Below are positions 1-9,409 of a DNA stretch of 64,000 bases, one piece after another; position 1 is the first letter of the stretch, and each line of letters begins with the position of its first letter. The stretch spans positions 1 through 64,000 of the forward strand of contig NZ_JAMBOO010000006.1 of NCBI RefSeq assembly GCF_023715895.1, in the 5' to 3' direction. The position numbers and the translations under genes are program-made. Source of the DNA: Domibacillus indicus (lineage in GTDB: Bacteria; Bacillota; Bacilli; Bacillales; Domibacillaceae). Below the pieces are notes generated by a model. It did no database searches. It was not told where the DNA came from and saw only the letters and a program-made list of their open reading frames with translations.

Positions 1-326
<326 letters not shown>

Positions 327-344
327 GTTTGACTTGCTCATTTG

Positions 345-378
345 CTTCCATTAAAACACGGGGTGTTTTTAATGGAAG
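345..378 (-). other. Hairpin in the rRNA leader just upstream of 16S
   Basis: Arms CTTCCATTAAAACAC (345-359) and GTGTTTTTAATGGAAG (363-378) pair with a single bulged T. The structure lies about 20 nt upstream of mature 16S in the leader RNA. It may help leader folding or processing. The normal RNase III stem pairs sequences on both sides of 16S, so the role of this local hairpin is inferred only. Confidence 0.6.
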
Positions 379-480
379 ATAAAAATTTAAAACGTTGACG
401 TTTTTATTGATTTTGTTCAGTTTTCAATGTTCAATTTAACTTAGCGTCGATGTATTAAAACTTCGAACAGCGACCTTTAA

Positions 481-509
481 ATAATACCATGACAAACATC
501 TTTCGTCAA
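481..509 (-). promoter_or_regulatory. rrn promoter P2 (sigma-A)
   Basis: On the reverse strand the -35 box TTGACG (504-509) is separated by 17 bp from the -10 box TATTAT (481-486). It lies closest to 16S and, with a second promoter about 80 bp upstream, gives the tandem arrangement usual for Bacillus rrn operons. Confidence 0.8.
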
Positions 510-564
510 TCATTATTTTTTATTTTTTCAGCTGTTTTTTGTTTACCTATCAGCGACGCTAATT

Positions 565-594
565 AATATAACATTGGTTCAACCCAAGAGTCAA
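565..594 (-). promoter_or_regulatory. rrn promoter P1 (sigma-A)
   Basis: On the reverse strand the -35 box TTGACT (589-594) is followed after 18 bp by TATATT (565-570). A 16-bp spaced alternative, TTATAT, overlaps it. It is the upstream member of a tandem promoter pair for the 16S gene. Confidence 0.7.
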
Positions 595-616
595 TTACTT
601 TTTTTAAAAAGCTCAA

Positions 617-1486
617 TTATTTTTTCGTTTGATAATAACGATGAAATACACCCTGTCCTTTTGTTTGAACAGAAACGACTTGAACAAGCTGCCGGTCGAT
701 TAAATATTCTATTAATGTAACGAGATCAACTGCATAATGCATTACTTCTTCATGAGTCAGTAACTCGCTGATTGTCCACCATTCTTTTTCTTTCATTAAG
801 GACAATAAATGCTCCGCTCCCCGCTCAGTCCGAGAGTGAATCAAAAATTCACTCGCTAAAAACAGCAGCTCTAGTCTTTTTTGAAGATTTTCATCGCTTG
901 TTAAAAGCTCTTCATATAGTTTGTAAATCTCCGGTTCAATATGCCGCACTTGATTCCAGACAGTGAGTTCTGGATAAAAGCCATTTTCAATAACAGAAAG
1001 CCGCGCCAGGTGATGCAGAGAATGAAGTACGTGATTGTAGGCATCTAAAAAATGACCATCATTGAAAAATGCTTTTCCATCTGTATATCGCTTGATCAAT
1101 TTAGCAAATTCAATAGTCATTTTAATTTTACGGCCGTAAAATGGAAAATCGCGCATTTCTGTTTTTAATTCCTGCACATATTCATTACGGTCAAATAAAA
1201 TCCGGCCATGATACAACCATTCAATGACTTTTCGATTTGAGCCTAGAAGAAGCCATTCTTTTAGTTGCGCTTCTGTTATGATATACATGGAGGCTGTTTC
1301 TTCATTTCGATCTACATAATGTTTAATAAAAACGGGCTCATCCGCTTCTTTCACGATAATCAGCAGGATAGAATCAAAGTTTTCGGTAAACGCCCGATTT
1401 TGTTCGTTTTTTTGCACGGCCAGCACCCCGAGCGTGTTTTGCTGACTTGTCCGCTCTTGATATAAAGGACGCAAAAGATCTTCCAC
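617..1486 (-). CDS. ygxA: YgxA family nucleotidyltransferase-like protein
   Basis: This is a 289-residue protein matching the YgxA family, which sits between ygzB and an rrn operon in Bacillus. The family is described as nucleotidyltransferase-like, and its biochemical role is not established. I see no signal peptide or membrane segment. The reading frame opens further upstream at an ATG (1504), but that start has no ribosome binding site. A GTG at 1486 has GGAGG seven bases before it and gives the N-terminus MEDLLRPLYQ, so I chose GTG. No strong terminator follows, so transcription may run into the rRNA promoter region. Confidence 0.8.
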   Translation of the reverse strand: MEDLLRPLYQERTSQQNTLGVLAVQKNEQNRAFTENFDSILLIIVKEADEPVFIKHYVDRNEETASMYIITEAQLKEWLLLGSNRKVIEWLYHGRILFDRNEYVQELKTEMRDFPFYGRKIKMTIEFAKLIKRYTDGKAFFNDGHFLDAYNHVLHSLHHLARLSVIENGFYPELTVWNQVRHIEPEIYKLYEELLTSDENLQKRLELLFLASEFLIHSRTERGAEHLLSLMKEKEWWTISELLTHEEVMHYAVDLVTLIEYLIDRQLVQVVSVQTKGQGVFHRYYQTKK

Positions 1487-1525
1487 TTCTTTTCCTCCAG
1501 ACATTTGAATTTCGTTTTGATTAGT

Positions 1526-1544
1526 TTCGACATAAAATGTCGAA
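1526..1544. promoter_or_regulatory. Perfect dyad between ygxA and ygzB, possible operator
   Basis: TTCGACAT and ATGTCGAA form a perfect 8-bp inverted repeat around a 3-nt centre. It lies in the short region between the divergent starts of ygxA and ygzB. No known regulator site is recognised, so function is inferred from position only. Confidence 0.35.
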
Positions 1545-1572
1545 TTCCTCCCTCAAGCAAACAGAGATTATA

Positions 1573-1581
1573 TGGTATAGT
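1573..1581 (+). promoter_or_regulatory. Extended -10 promoter for ygzB
   Basis: TGGTATAGT is an extended -10 element (TGn plus TATAGT at 1576-1581), about 20 bp before the ygzB start codon. No good -35 box is present at the expected distance. Confidence 0.5.
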
Positions 1582-1601
1582 GTTCTATAGGGGGATGAGA
1601 A

Positions 1602-1958
1602 ATGGCTAAAAAATATTCCAGCAAAATTAATAAGATTCGCACTTTTGCTTTGAGCCTGATCTTTATCGGATTCGTTGTCATGTACGGCGGGATTTTCTTT
1701 CGGGAAAATGCGCTTGTTATGACGCTTTTTATGCTGCTTGGCCTTCTATGTATTGTTGCCAGCACGGTTGTTTATTTTTGGATCGGCATGCTGTCGACCC
1801 GAGCAGTCCAAGTCGTCTGCCCAACCTGCCAGAAGCCGACGAAAATGCTTGGGCGCGTTGATATGTGCATGCACTGCCGTGAACCTCTGACGCTAGACGC
1901 TTCTTTAGAAGGAAAGGAATTTGATGAAAAGTATAACCAAAGGAAACGCTTTGATTAA
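1602..1958 (+). CDS. ygzB: YgzB, UPF0295 family membrane protein
   Basis: This 118-residue protein has two predicted transmembrane segments (about residues 15-35 and 42-65). A cysteine-rich tail follows with two CxxC knuckles (CPTCQ and CMHC), resembling a small zinc ribbon on the cytoplasmic side. It matches the UPF0295 family, whose function is unknown. Its place between ygxA and perR is the same as in B. subtilis. An extended -10 promoter lies upstream, and a bidirectional terminator separates it from the convergent perR gene. Confidence 0.88.
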   Translation: MAKKYSSKINKIRTFALSLIFIGFVVMYGGIFFRENALVMTLFMLLGLLCIVASTVVYFWIGMLSTRAVQVVCPTCQKPTKMLGRVDMCMHCREPLTLDASLEGKEFDEKYNQRKRFD

Positions 1959-1968
1959 TCAGCATACA

Positions 1969-2003
1969 TAAAAACCTCCATCCCAAAAGGGTGTGGAGGT
2001 TTT
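1969..2003. terminator. Bidirectional terminator between ygzB and perR
   Basis: AAAACCTCCA and TGGAGGTTTT form a hairpin flanked by A and T runs. It sits between the convergent ygzB and perR genes and can serve both. Confidence 0.85.
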
Positions 2004-2462
2004 TTAATGCAGATCTTTCTGGCTGCATTCTGCACACGTTCCGTACACTTCCATACGGTGGTGACTAATCTTAAAGCCTGTTACATGCGCTGCCAGCTGC
2101 TCAACTTCATCTAATCCTGGATAGTGAAAATCAACAATTTTGCCGCATTCTTCGCAAATCACATGATAATGCTCTGTCGTAACAAAATCAAAACGACTAG
2201 ACGTATCACCGTATGTCAGCTCTTTTACAAGACCTACTTCACGAAATACCCGCAAATTGTTATATACAGTAGCCACGCTCATATTTGGGAATTTTCCTTC
2301 AAGTGCTTTATAAATATCATCAGCCGTTGGATGTGTCATCGACTCAACGAGAAACTCAAGAATTGCGTGACGCTGAGGCGTAATGCGGACCCCTGTTTGC
2401 TTCAAGGTATCAAGCGCTGCCTTTAGCTGATCCTGAGATTCATGTACATGTGTATGTGACAA
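2004..2462 (-). CDS. perR: Peroxide-responsive repressor PerR (Fur family)
   Basis: PerR senses hydrogen peroxide by metal-catalysed histidine oxidation and represses peroxide-stress and metal-homeostasis genes. The 152-residue protein has the winged-helix DNA-binding half (about 15-90) and the dimerisation half. Structural zinc cysteines are C103, C106, C143 and C146. All five regulatory metal ligands of B. subtilis PerR have counterparts here (H44, D92, H98, H100, D111), so the sensor site looks intact. The start is a TTG with GAGGTG about eight bases upstream; no ATG fits. A near-perfect PerR box follows its own -10 box, indicating autoregulation. The metal exporter at 20.5 kb is a likely target. 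Confidence 0.96.
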   Translation of the reverse strand: MSHTHVHESQDQLKAALDTLKQTGVRITPQRHAILEFLVESMTHPTADDIYKALEGKFPNMSVATVYNNLRVFREVGLVKELTYGDTSSRFDFVTTEHYHVICEECGKIVDFHYPGLDEVEQLAAHVTGFKISHHRMEVYGTCAECSQKDLH

Positions 2463-2501
2463 GGACAGACACCTCTTTTCTTTCTAAAAAGGATTATTAC
2501 T

Positions 2502-2516
2502 TTATAATCTTTATAA
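2502..2516. promoter_or_regulatory. PerR box at the perR promoter
   Basis: TTATAATCTTTATAA matches the PerR consensus TTATAATNATTATAA at every defined position but one. It lies directly downstream of the perR -10 box, where binding would block transcription. This is the expected arrangement for autorepression. Confidence 0.8.
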
Positions 2517-2518
2517 AC

Positions 2519-2548
2519 AGTGTACAGCCAAATGAGTCCCATTGTCAA
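2519..2548 (-). promoter_or_regulatory. perR promoter
   Basis: On the reverse strand TTGACA (2543-2548) is followed after 18 bp by TACACT (2519-2524). The PerR box follows immediately. Confidence 0.6.
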
Positions 2549-2556
2549 TGGTAAAC

Positions 2557-2579
2557 AAAAACCGGCTTATCGCCGGTTT
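2557..2579 (-). terminator. Terminator of the 2-hydroxyacid dehydrogenase gene
   Basis: ACCGGC and GCCGGT form a short GC-rich hairpin, followed on the reverse strand by TTTTGTTT. It overlaps the stop codon of the dehydrogenase gene. Confidence 0.7.
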
Positions 2580-3522
2580 AATAACCTTTTGTAACATCGA
2601 TAACGTTTGCATACTCGCCGCCATCCATAAAACAGTATAGATTATGCTCAAAGATCTCTATCGCCCGGGGAACGTATCTCTCCGTTACACTGGAAATATG
2701 TGGTGTAACTGTAATGCCTGGATGCCGCCAGAATGGATGGCCTTCTGGAAGCGGTTCTTTCACAAACACATCAAGATAAGCATGGGCGATTTCCTCATCA
2801 TTAATGGCTGAAAGTAAAACCGTCTCTGAAACAAGGTCGCCGCGTCCAATATTGATAAACGCAGCTGTGTTTTTCATTGCTTCAAAATGCTCTGTCCCCA
2901 AAGCGTTCACCGTATCCGGCGTACTTGGCAGCACAGAGACAATAAAATCTGCTTCACGGACAGCTGATATCAATTTATCAATAGAGAAAACGCGGTCAAA
3001 TCCCTCCGCTGCATGGCCGCTTTTATTAACCCCTGTTGTTGTCATGCCGAATGCTTTTGCAAGACGGGCGATTTCCTGGCCGATTGCGCCTGTCCCAAGA
3101 ACAGTCACTTCTTTTCCGTAAAGTTCTCCAAGCGGAAGCTGCTTGTTCCACGTTTCCGTTTGTTCAAGCTTTCTCAGCTCGGCAAACCGCTTTACATGAT
3201 TCAGCATAAACCCAATTGTAAATTCCGCCATTGGCGTTTTATGTATACCTCGCGCATTTGTGACTAAAATGTCTCGTTCTTTGATCGCCTGCAGCGGCAT
3301 TTCCTCGATACCGGCTGATGCGACCATAATCCATTTTAATGACTTACATTCGTCAATATGTTCTTTCGTCAAGTCACTGCCAAAGGTAACGAGAATTTCC
3401 GCTTCATGAAGCGGGCGTGCTTCGTCGATGTGTTTATAAAATGAAAAGGTTTCATTCGGAAATTTTGTTTGAAGGTCCGCTTGAATCATTCTAGGCGGAC
3501 GGAATGTAAAAACGATGTTCAA
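2578..3522 (-). CDS. D-2-hydroxyacid dehydrogenase family protein
   Basis: This 314-residue enzyme belongs to the NAD(P)-dependent D-2-hydroxyacid dehydrogenase family, which interconverts 2-oxoacids and D-2-hydroxyacids in the cytosol. The Rossmann nucleotide-binding motif GTGAIGQ is near residue 142. The family arginine/glutamate region is present, and the catalytic histidine lies in TPHISSVT near residue 275. The substrate cannot be told from sequence. The start is TTG with AGGAGG eight bases before it; the nearby ATG runs into a stop after two codons. It shares a strand with bcp, 13 bp downstream of that gene, suggesting co-transcription. Confidence 0.87.
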   Translation of the reverse strand: MNIVFTFRPPRMIQADLQTKFPNETFSFYKHIDEARPLHEAEILVTFGSDLTKEHIDECKSLKWIMVASAGIEEMPLQAIKERDILVTNARGIHKTPMAEFTIGFMLNHVKRFAELRKLEQTETWNKQLPLGELYGKEVTVLGTGAIGQEIARLAKAFGMTTTGVNKSGHAAEGFDRVFSIDKLISAVREADFIVSVLPSTPDTVNALGTEHFEAMKNTAAFINIGRGDLVSETVLLSAINDEEIAHAYLDVFVKEPLPEGHPFWRHPGITVTPHISSVTERYVPRAIEIFEHNLYCFMDGGEYANVIDVTKGY

Positions 3523-3535
3523 CGCATATCCCTCC

Positions 3536-4003
3536 TTAGCTCAACTCTTTCACAGCCGCCAGTACTTCTTCTACATGCCCTTTTACACGCACTTTCCGCC
3601 ATTCTTTTACAACTATGCCTTCTTTATTAATCAAGAAGGTAGAGCGTTCGATACCCATATATTCCTTGCCGAAATTTTTTTTAAGCGTCCAGACACCATA
3701 TTTCTCTGCTGCTTCTTGTTTTTCATCTGCAAGCAGTGTAAAAGGCAGCTGGTGCTTCTCGATAAATTTTTGATGCCGCGCAGCCGGATCCGGACTCACA
3801 CCGATCACGACCGTATCGTACTGGGCAAATAAACTGTTTTGATCCCGAAAATCACATGCTTCGGTTGTACACCCGGGTGTCATATCTTTCGGATAAAAAT
3901 AAAGCACTACATTCTTCCCTGCTAAGCCGGCAAGGTCTACCATCTTGCCATCCTGGTCCGGCAGCACAAAAGCTGGAGCGGGCTTTCCTATTAAATTGGA
4001 CAT
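3536..4003 (-). CDS. bcp: Thioredoxin-dependent peroxiredoxin, Bcp/PrxQ type
   Basis: This 155-residue thiol peroxidase reduces hydrogen peroxide and organic hydroperoxides using thioredoxin. The motif TPGCTTEACDFRD holds the peroxidatic cysteine C45 and a resolving cysteine C50, the atypical two-cysteine PrxQ pattern. It has full family length and is cytosolic. It corresponds to B. subtilis ygaF, which also lies between perR and gsaB. AGGGGG lies upstream of the ATG. Its grouping with perR suits peroxide defence, but I see no PerR box at its own promoter. Confidence 0.93.
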   Translation of the reverse strand: MSNLIGKPAPAFVLPDQDGKMVDLAGLAGKNVVLYFYPKDMTPGCTTEACDFRDQNSLFAQYDTVVIGVSPDPAARHQKFIEKHQLPFTLLADEKQEAAEKYGVWTLKKNFGKEYMGIERSTFLINKEGIVVKEWRKVRVKGHVEEVLAAVKELS

Positions 4004-4070
4004 CCTGTTTCCCCCTTTTTTCTTTTAGCGTAGCGAATCAAATCGAAATTAGCAACCCGAAAGCGATGCA

Positions 4071-4099
4071 TTGATTCCTTTCTTCAAGAGGTCTACAAT
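4071..4099 (+). promoter_or_regulatory. hemL promoter (sigma-A)
   Basis: TTGATT (4071-4076), a 17-bp spacer and TACAAT (4094-4099) lie about 34 bp before the hemL start codon. Confidence 0.65.
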
Positions 4100-4132
4100 A
4101 AAACAGGAAACCAAACCAGGAGGCTTGTCATA

Positions 4133-5422
4133 ATGAATTTTTCAAAATCAGAAGCGCTTCATGAAGAAGCACTCAAACATATTGTCGGCGGCGTAAATAG
4201 TCCGTCCCGCTCTTACAAAGCGGTAGGCGGAGGATCGCCTGTTGCCATGAAACGCGGTGCCGGCGCCCGCTTTTGGGATGTAGATGGAAATGAATACATT
4301 GACTATTTAGCGGCCTATGGACCCATTATTACCGGACATGCCCACCCGCATATTACCGAAGCCATTACGAAAGCGGCACAAAATGGTGTTCTCTTTGGTA
4401 CCCCGACCGAGCATGAAGTAATGTTTGCTAAGAAGCTGAAGAAGGCAATGCCGGCACTGGATAAGGTACGGTTTGTAAACAGCGGCACGGAAGCGGTTAT
4501 GACAACGATTCGTGTGGCGCGTGCTTATACGAAACGTGATAAAATCATCAAATTTGCCGGGTGCTATCACGGCCACTCCGACCTTGTTCTTGTTGCAGCC
4601 GGCAGCGGACCGTCTACACTGGGCACGCCTGATTCTGCCGGTGTACCAAAAAGTATTGCTCAGGAAGTCATTACCGTCCCATTTAATGAAACCGAACCAT
4701 TAAAGGAAGCACTTGAAAAATGGGGCGACAATGTAGCAGCCGTTATGATCGAGCCGATCGTCGGCAATTTCGGCATCGTTGAACCGAAACCAGGCTTTTT
4801 AGAAGAAGTTAAACGGCTCACCCACGAGGCCGGCTCATTGCTTATTTTTGACGAAGTCATCTCTGCTTTCCGCTTTATGTATGGCGGCGCGCAGGATTTA
4901 CTCGGCGTTACACCGGATTTAACAGCGCTTGGGAAAATTATCGGCGGCGGCCTGCCAATCGGTGCTTACGGTGGACGAGCTGATATTATGGAAGAAGTAG
5001 CTCCGCTTGGACCGGCTTATCAGGCAGGAACGATGGCTGGAAATCCAGCTTCCATGCTGTCTGGTATTGCGTGTCTGGAAGTGATTGAGCAGGAAGGCGT
5101 TTACGAGCAGCTGGACCGGCTTGGTGCGATACTTGAAGCAGGACTTCTTCAGGCAGCAGCAAAGTCTAATGTCCCTATCACCATTAACCGTTTAAGAGGT
5201 GCTTTGACTGTTTACTTTACCGATCAGAAAGTCGTAAATTACGAGCAGGCAGAAGCAACAGACGGCGGGCAGTTCGCTAAGTTTTTCAAGGAAATGCTGC
5301 ACCGCGGCATTAATCTTGCTCCGTCTAAATATGAAGCCTGGTTCCTGACGACAGCCCACACAGAAGAAGATATTCAAACAACGATAAAAGCGGCGGAAGA
5401 AGCCTTCGCGGCACTGTCTTAA
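4133..5422 (+). CDS. hemL: Glutamate-1-semialdehyde 2,1-aminomutase
   Basis: This PLP enzyme converts glutamate-1-semialdehyde to 5-aminolevulinate, the first committed precursor of heme and other tetrapyrroles. The 429 residues match the class III aminotransferase fold at full length. The PLP-binding lysine is K268 in [12 protein letters not shown], preceded by the FDEVISAFR aspartate region. AGGAGG stands nine bases before the ATG. In B. subtilis a second copy of this function (gsaB) lies in exactly this neighbourhood while hemL sits in the hemAXCDBL operon, so this copy is probably the gsaB orthologue and may not be the only one in the genome. Confidence 0.94.
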   Translation: MNFSKSEALHEEALKHIVGGVNSPSRSYKAVGGGSPVAMKRGAGARFWDVDGNEYIDYLAAYGPIITGHAHPHITEAITKAAQNGVLFGTPTEHEVMFAKKLKKAMPALDKVRFVNSGTEAVMTTIRVARAYTKRDKIIKFAGCYHGHSDLVLVAAGSGPSTLGTPDSAGVPKSIAQEVITVPFNETEPLKEALEKWGDNVAAVMIEPIVGNFGIVEPKPGFLEEVKRLTHEAGSLLIFDEVISAFRFMYGGAQDLLGVTPDLTALGKIIGGGLPIGAYGGRADIMEEVAPLGPAYQAGTMAGNPASMLSGIACLEVIEQEGVYEQLDRLGAILEAGLLQAAAKSNVPITINRLRGALTVYFTDQKVVNYEQAEATDGGQFAKFFKEMLHRGINLAPSKYEAWFLTTAHTEEDIQTTIKAAEEAFAALS

Positions 5423-5429
5423 GCATAAG

Positions 5430-5460
5430 GAAACGCCTTCAATTTGAAGGCGTTTCTTTT
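5430..5460 (+). terminator. Terminator after hemL
   Basis: GAAACGCCTTCA and TGAAGGCGTTTC pair around a tiny loop and are followed by TTTTTC, directly downstream of the hemL stop codon. Confidence 0.9.
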
Positions 5461-5475
5461 TCATTTTTCTTTCAC

Positions 5476-5504
5476 TTGCAATGCCTTCTTTTCCGTTGTA
5501 TAGT
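5476..5504 (+). promoter_or_regulatory. ygaE promoter (sigma-A)
   Basis: TTGCAA (5476-5481), 17 bp and TATAGT (5499-5504). It overlaps the longest possible reading frame of ygaE, which argues that the true start codon lies downstream at 5581. Confidence 0.7.
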
Positions 5505-5580
5505 ACAGTTTGTTTCACTCGCAAAAATTTGCGGTAAATACGTATTTATACAATTCTTTAGGAAAGGAATTACTGACCCA

Positions 5581-6657
5581 ATGAAGCTTGGTGCCCGCAT
5601 ATTCAAAACGGGAATTGCTATTGTACTGGCTCTTTACCTTGCACAGTGGCTTAACCTGCCGTCGCCGGTCTTAGCAGGAATTGCTGCGATATTTGCTATC
5701 CAGCCGAATATTTACAGGTCTTATTTAACCGTCATTGAACAAATTCAAGCAAATATTATCGGAGCTGTTTTGGCCATCCTTTTTGTGCTTGTTTTTGGCA
5801 ACCATATTATTATTATCGGCATGGCTGTTATTATCTGCATTATTTTGTTACTTAAATTTAAGCTTGAGAAATCTATTCCAATCGCCCTTGTAACCATCGT
5901 CGCTATTATGGAAGTGCAAAACGACCAGTTCGTCCAGTTCTCTATGATTCGCATGTTTAATATTTCGATTGGTGTTTTATCTTCTTTTTTAGTGAACCTG
6001 ATTTTTCTGCCGCCGCAATACGAAACAAAGCTGTTTTCATTAATTAATCAACTGAATGAAGACGTCTTGAAATGGATTCGTATTACGTCACGCAACGCAT
6101 CTGAGTCATATTTGTTAAAAAAAGACATTGTTAGACAGCGCGAAAAATTAATTAAAATTGATAATATGTTCTTACTTTATAAAGAAGACCGGACACCACT
6201 GAAGAAAAATCTTCGGGCAAAGCAGCGGAAAATCGTTCTGTACCGGAAATTAATTCTAACAACAAGACGGAGTATGGATATTCTACAGCGGCTCAACCAG
6301 TACGAAAATGAACTTCACCACTTAAACCCTCAACTGCTGCGTACGATGCAGGATCATCTTGACTGTCTTGTCAGCTATCACGAGCACCTGCTTCTCCGGT
6401 TTGTCGGCAAAGCAAAAACTACGGAAACGTCAGAGGAACTGTTTGAACCATGTATGAACCGTGATGAATTTATGCACATGTTTACGGATCAAATTTACAA
6501 AGATAATCAGCATGAAATCACCTCTTCTATTCACCTTCTCCATATTGTCTCTTCCATTTTGGAATATGGCGAAAAGCTTGAGAATCTGGATCATCTGATG
6601 ACAAGCTTTTATAAATACCATACAGATGATGAGGCACCGGAGTACGAAGAAGAATAA
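5581..6657 (+). CDS. ygaE: YgaE, aromatic acid exporter family membrane protein
   Basis: This 358-residue protein has a hydrophobic N-terminal half with about five to six membrane segments (residues 8-145). A long basic, helical cytoplasmic half follows. It matches the aromatic acid exporter/FUSC-like family; its substrate is unknown. A strong promoter at 5476-5504 overlaps the longer open frame, so I chose the ATG at 5581, which has AGGAAAGGA upstream. The gene order hemL-ygaE-ygaD-ntdP is the same as in B. subtilis. It converges on the ABC transporter gene and shares a bidirectional terminator with it. Confidence 0.82.
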   Translation: MKLGARIFKTGIAIVLALYLAQWLNLPSPVLAGIAAIFAIQPNIYRSYLTVIEQIQANIIGAVLAILFVLVFGNHIIIIGMAVIICIILLLKFKLEKSIPIALVTIVAIMEVQNDQFVQFSMIRMFNISIGVLSSFLVNLIFLPPQYETKLFSLINQLNEDVLKWIRITSRNASESYLLKKDIVRQREKLIKIDNMFLLYKEDRTPLKKNLRAKQRKIVLYRKLILTTRRSMDILQRLNQYENELHHLNPQLLRTMQDHLDCLVSYHEHLLLRFVGKAKTTETSEELFEPCMNRDEFMHMFTDQIYKDNQHEITSSIHLLHIVSSILEYGEKLENLDHLMTSFYKYHTDDEAPEYEEE

Positions 6658-6688
6658 AAAGCAATGCCCGGACGGGGCATTGCTTTTT
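6656..6688. terminator. Bidirectional terminator between ygaE and the ABC transporter gene
   Basis: AAAAAGCAATGCCC and GGGCATTGCTTTTT form a strong hairpin with A and T runs on both sides. It lies between two convergent genes. Confidence 0.9.
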
Positions 6689-8434
6689 TTATTGGTTTAA
6701 TTGCTGAACTTGGAACAGCTTCCAGTAACCGCCTTGTTTTTTCATCAGCTCATCGTGCGAGCCGTCTTCGACCACTTCACCGTGTTCAATTAAAATAATG
6801 CGGTCTGCATGAGTAATCGTCGACAATCTATGCGCTACAATAAAGGTGGTCCTTGTTTTTGCCAGCGCTTCAATCGCTTCCTGAATTAAATGCTCGCTTT
6901 CTAAATCAAGAGCGGATGTTGCTTCATCTAAAATAAGCAGTGGCGGATTTTTTAAAAATACACGGGCGATTGCAACACGCTGCTTTTGGCCTCCAGACAG
7001 TTTCACACCACGTTCACCGACTTTTGTTTCGTAGCCGTTTGGCAGTGCCATAATAAAATCATGCGCATTGGCTGCTTTAGCCGCTTCTACGACCTCTTCC
7101 TCCGTCGCATCGGGGCGTCCAAGCAAAATATTTTCCCGGACTGAGTCGCTGAACAAAATATTATCCTGCAGCACCATGCCGATTTTATCGCGAAGAGAGC
7201 GCACTTTAAAATCTCGAATATCTGTACCGTCGAGTAATATACGGCCGCCTGTTACATCGTAAAAACGGGGAATCAGGCTGACAAGAGATGACTTGCCGCC
7301 GCCGCTCATGCCAACAAGGGCAATCGTTTCTCCTGCTTTTACATGGAGATCTATATCCCTTAAAACGAGCTCTTCTTTATCATCGTATCGAAAGTTCACA
7401 TGTTCAAATAGAATATCGCCTTTCACATTTCGGCATTCCACCGCGCCTTCTTTATCGGTAATATCATACTTTTCATCAAGAAGCTCGAATACACGGTCCA
7501 TTGATGCAATGGATTGTGTGAGCGTAGTGGATGAATTCACAAGACGGCGCAGCGGGTTGTATAAACGATCAATATAAGCAATAAAAGCCGCCATTGTTCC
7601 GACGGTTAAGTTTCCATCAATCACCTGCAGACCGGCATATCCAATGACTAAAAGCGGCGCGATATCAGTCAAGGTATTCACAACGGCAAACGCTTTGGCA
7701 TTCCAGGCTGTTTGATCAAGCGCTTTTTGCAAAAAGTTTTGATTGTGCTTTTGAAAACGCTCCTGTTCCACCGGCTCTATAGCAAAGCTTTTAATAACCG
7801 GCATTCCCTGCACACGCTCATGCAAATGACTTTGCACCTCGGCGAGCGCCTGTGAGCGGGCACGTGTAAGACGGCGCAGATTGCCAAAGAAATACTTTAC
7901 GCTTAGTCCGTAAAACGGGAACACAACAAGCGCCACCAGCGTTAACTTTACATCCATTGTCATCATAATAATGGCAGCGATCACGATGGTCGCTGCATCC
8001 AGCCAGACGTTCATCAAGCCGGTAATTACGAAGTTTTTTGTCTGCTCCACATCATTGATCACACGTGAAATCACTTCGCCTGCGCGTGTGTTGGCATAGT
8101 ATTTAAAGCTGAGCTTTTGAATATGCGCAAACAGCTGGTCACGGATATCGTATAATATTTTGCTTCCTGTCCACTGAGCAAAGTACTGCCGGTAATATTC
8201 CACCGGATAACGAACAATGATAAACAAAACGAGCATAAGTCCAATCACCAGGTAAAGCTGGTCCTTTTTATCGGCGGCACTCATCGAGCCGCCAATAATA
8301 TTATCAATTACGTATTTAATGAGGATAGGCAGCAATAGCGGTATCCCAAATTTTAAAATCCCGATGATCAGTGTACCAGCAATCTGCCATTTGTATGGTT
8401 TGACAAACTGCATATACCGTTTTATTACATCCAT
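6689..8434 (-). CDS. ygaD: ABC transporter, fused membrane and ATPase domains (YgaD)
   Basis: This 581-residue half-transporter of the multidrug/lipid exporter type works as a dimer in the cytoplasmic membrane. Six transmembrane helices occupy about residues 15-310. The ATPase domain carries Walker A (GMSGGGKSS), the signature LSGGQKQR, Walker B ([12 protein letters not shown]) and the switch histidine (IVAHRLST), so it should be active. The frame extends 43 codons further upstream, but the ATG at 8434 has GGGAGG seven bases before it and gives the typical N-terminus. The substrate is unknown. Position and order match B. subtilis ygaD. Confidence 0.9.
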   Translation of the reverse strand: MDVIKRYMQFVKPYKWQIAGTLIIGILKFGIPLLLPILIKYVIDNIIGGSMSAADKKDQLYLVIGLMLVLFIIVRYPVEYYRQYFAQWTGSKILYDIRDQLFAHIQKLSFKYYANTRAGEVISRVINDVEQTKNFVITGLMNVWLDAATIVIAAIIMMTMDVKLTLVALVVFPFYGLSVKYFFGNLRRLTRARSQALAEVQSHLHERVQGMPVIKSFAIEPVEQERFQKHNQNFLQKALDQTAWNAKAFAVVNTLTDIAPLLVIGYAGLQVIDGNLTVGTMAAFIAYIDRLYNPLRRLVNSSTTLTQSIASMDRVFELLDEKYDITDKEGAVECRNVKGDILFEHVNFRYDDKEELVLRDIDLHVKAGETIALVGMSGGGKSSLVSLIPRFYDVTGGRILLDGTDIRDFKVRSLRDKIGMVLQDNILFSDSVRENILLGRPDATEEEVVEAAKAANAHDFIMALPNGYETKVGERGVKLSGGQKQRVAIARVFLKNPPLLILDEATSALDLESEHLIQEAIEALAKTRTTFIVAHRLSTITHADRIILIEHGEVVEDGSHDELMKKQGGYWKLFQVQQLNQ

Positions 8435-8462
8435 ACTTAACCTCCCATCCACCACGAAAAAA

Positions 8463-8483
8463 CCTGTTGAATACTTCAACAGG
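8463..8483 (-). terminator. Terminator after ntdP
   Basis: CCTGTTGAA and TTCAACAGG pair around a 3-nt loop. On the reverse strand a TTTTTT run follows. It lies four bases beyond the ntdP stop codon. Confidence 0.88.
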
Positions 8484-8486
8484 CAT

Positions 8487-9017
8487 TTAACGGCACAGCT
8501 GAGAATACCTCCCGTACCAGCGTTCAATAAATCCGGGAGAAAAAGGGCCTTTTTTCTGCTCAATCAAATAAAGCAGATGGTCCATATTCCGCCGCAGGAT
8601 TTTATCGATCACTTCCGGGTAATTCATCTCACGGCTATGCTGTCGGTACTCATCTTCATCCAGCAGAATGTACGTCATATCGGGAAAAACCTTTACGTCA
8701 AGATCATAGTCAATATACTTGAGCGCTCCCTGGTCAAATACGAATGGTGAACTGATGTTGCAATAGAAGTGAATACCATCTGCACGCAGCATCCCAATCA
8801 CATTAAACCATTTTCGTGTGTGAAAGTAACAAATCGCCGGCTCGCGGGTAACCCACGTGCGTCCGTCTGATTCTGTTACAATCGTCCGATCATTTCCGCC
8901 GATTACAATATTTTCAGTTGCTTTTACGACAACTGTTTCTTCCCACACCCGATGAATGTGGCCATTGTGTTTGTAGCTGTGAATCTGAACCGATTCACCT
9001 TCTGCAGGAATCTCCAT
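8487..9017 (-). CDS. ntdP: Nucleoside tri- and diphosphatase NtdP (DUF402)
   Basis: This 176-residue DUF402 protein is very close to B. subtilis YgaC. The family hydrolyses nucleoside tri- and diphosphates in Gram-positive bacteria. Conserved stretches seen are [12 protein letters not shown] at the N-terminus, [13 protein letters not shown] and the acidic [11 protein letters not shown], which carries the metal-binding aspartates. It is the expected full length. Its own promoter (9092-9120) and terminator make it a single-gene unit. Confidence 0.9.
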   Translation of the reverse strand: MEIPAEGESVQIHSYKHNGHIHRVWEETVVVKATENIVIGGNDRTIVTESDGRTWVTREPAICYFHTRKWFNVIGMLRADGIHFYCNISSPFVFDQGALKYIDYDLDVKVFPDMTYILLDEDEYRQHSREMNYPEVIDKILRRNMDHLLYLIEQKKGPFSPGFIERWYGRYSQLCR

Positions 9018-9091
9018 CGTTGTCCCCTACTTTCCAGCGTCACCTGCTTTTTTATTCCCTTTTTGTTCAAACGATAAAACGTTTCTTTTAT

Positions 9092-9120
9092 ATTATACCG
9101 ATTAACAAGCCAAATGAAAA
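9092..9120 (-). promoter_or_regulatory. ntdP promoter
   Basis: On the reverse strand TTTTCA (9115-9120), 17 bp and a perfect TATAAT (9092-9097). The -35 is weak, the -10 is consensus. Confidence 0.55.
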
Positions 9121-9127
9121 CAAATGA

Positions 9128-9151
9128 AGCCCCGGCATCATTGCCGGGGCT
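9128..9151 (-). terminator. Terminator after sspE
   Basis: AGCCCCGGCA and TGCCGGGGCT form a 10-bp hairpin with a 4-nt loop, 16 bp beyond the sspE stop codon. The T tract on the reverse strand is interrupted (TTCATTTGTTTT). Confidence 0.75.
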
Positions 9152-9167
9152 CCATTTGTTTGGCTTT

Positions 9168-9359
9168 TTAGCCGTTTGTTGTGGAGTTTTTCTTGCGTGC
9201 TGCAGATTTCGCGTTTTGTTGTTGTACTTCCTGCACATTTGTTTCAGAAGCAAACTCTTCTCCATACTGCTGACCTTGACCTTGAGCAGATGCAGCGTTT
9301 TGCTTTTTCACTACGTTTACGTCTGTGCCGGCTACTGTTTTATTACGCTTGTTTGGCAT
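9168..9359 (-). CDS. sspE: Gamma-type small acid-soluble spore protein
   Basis: This 63-residue protein is rich in Gln, Asn, Ala and Lys. It carries the family hallmark EEFASETN followed by VQEVQQQNAKSA, and an upstream GQGQQYG. Gamma SASPs are an amino acid reserve in the spore core, degraded at germination. B. subtilis SspE has two copies of the FASET repeat; only one is visible here, so this is a short form. The ATG at 9359 has GGGGTG seven bases upstream, while the longer frame has no such site. A sigma-G-like promoter precedes it. Confidence 0.9.
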   Translation of the reverse strand: MPNKRNKTVAGTDVNVVKKQNAASAQGQGQQYGEEFASETNVQEVQQQNAKSAARKKNSTTNG

Positions 9360-9409
9360 GTTCTTCACCCCTGCAGTTTTTTTGTGGCTTTGACCTTCTC
9401 CACGTTGAT

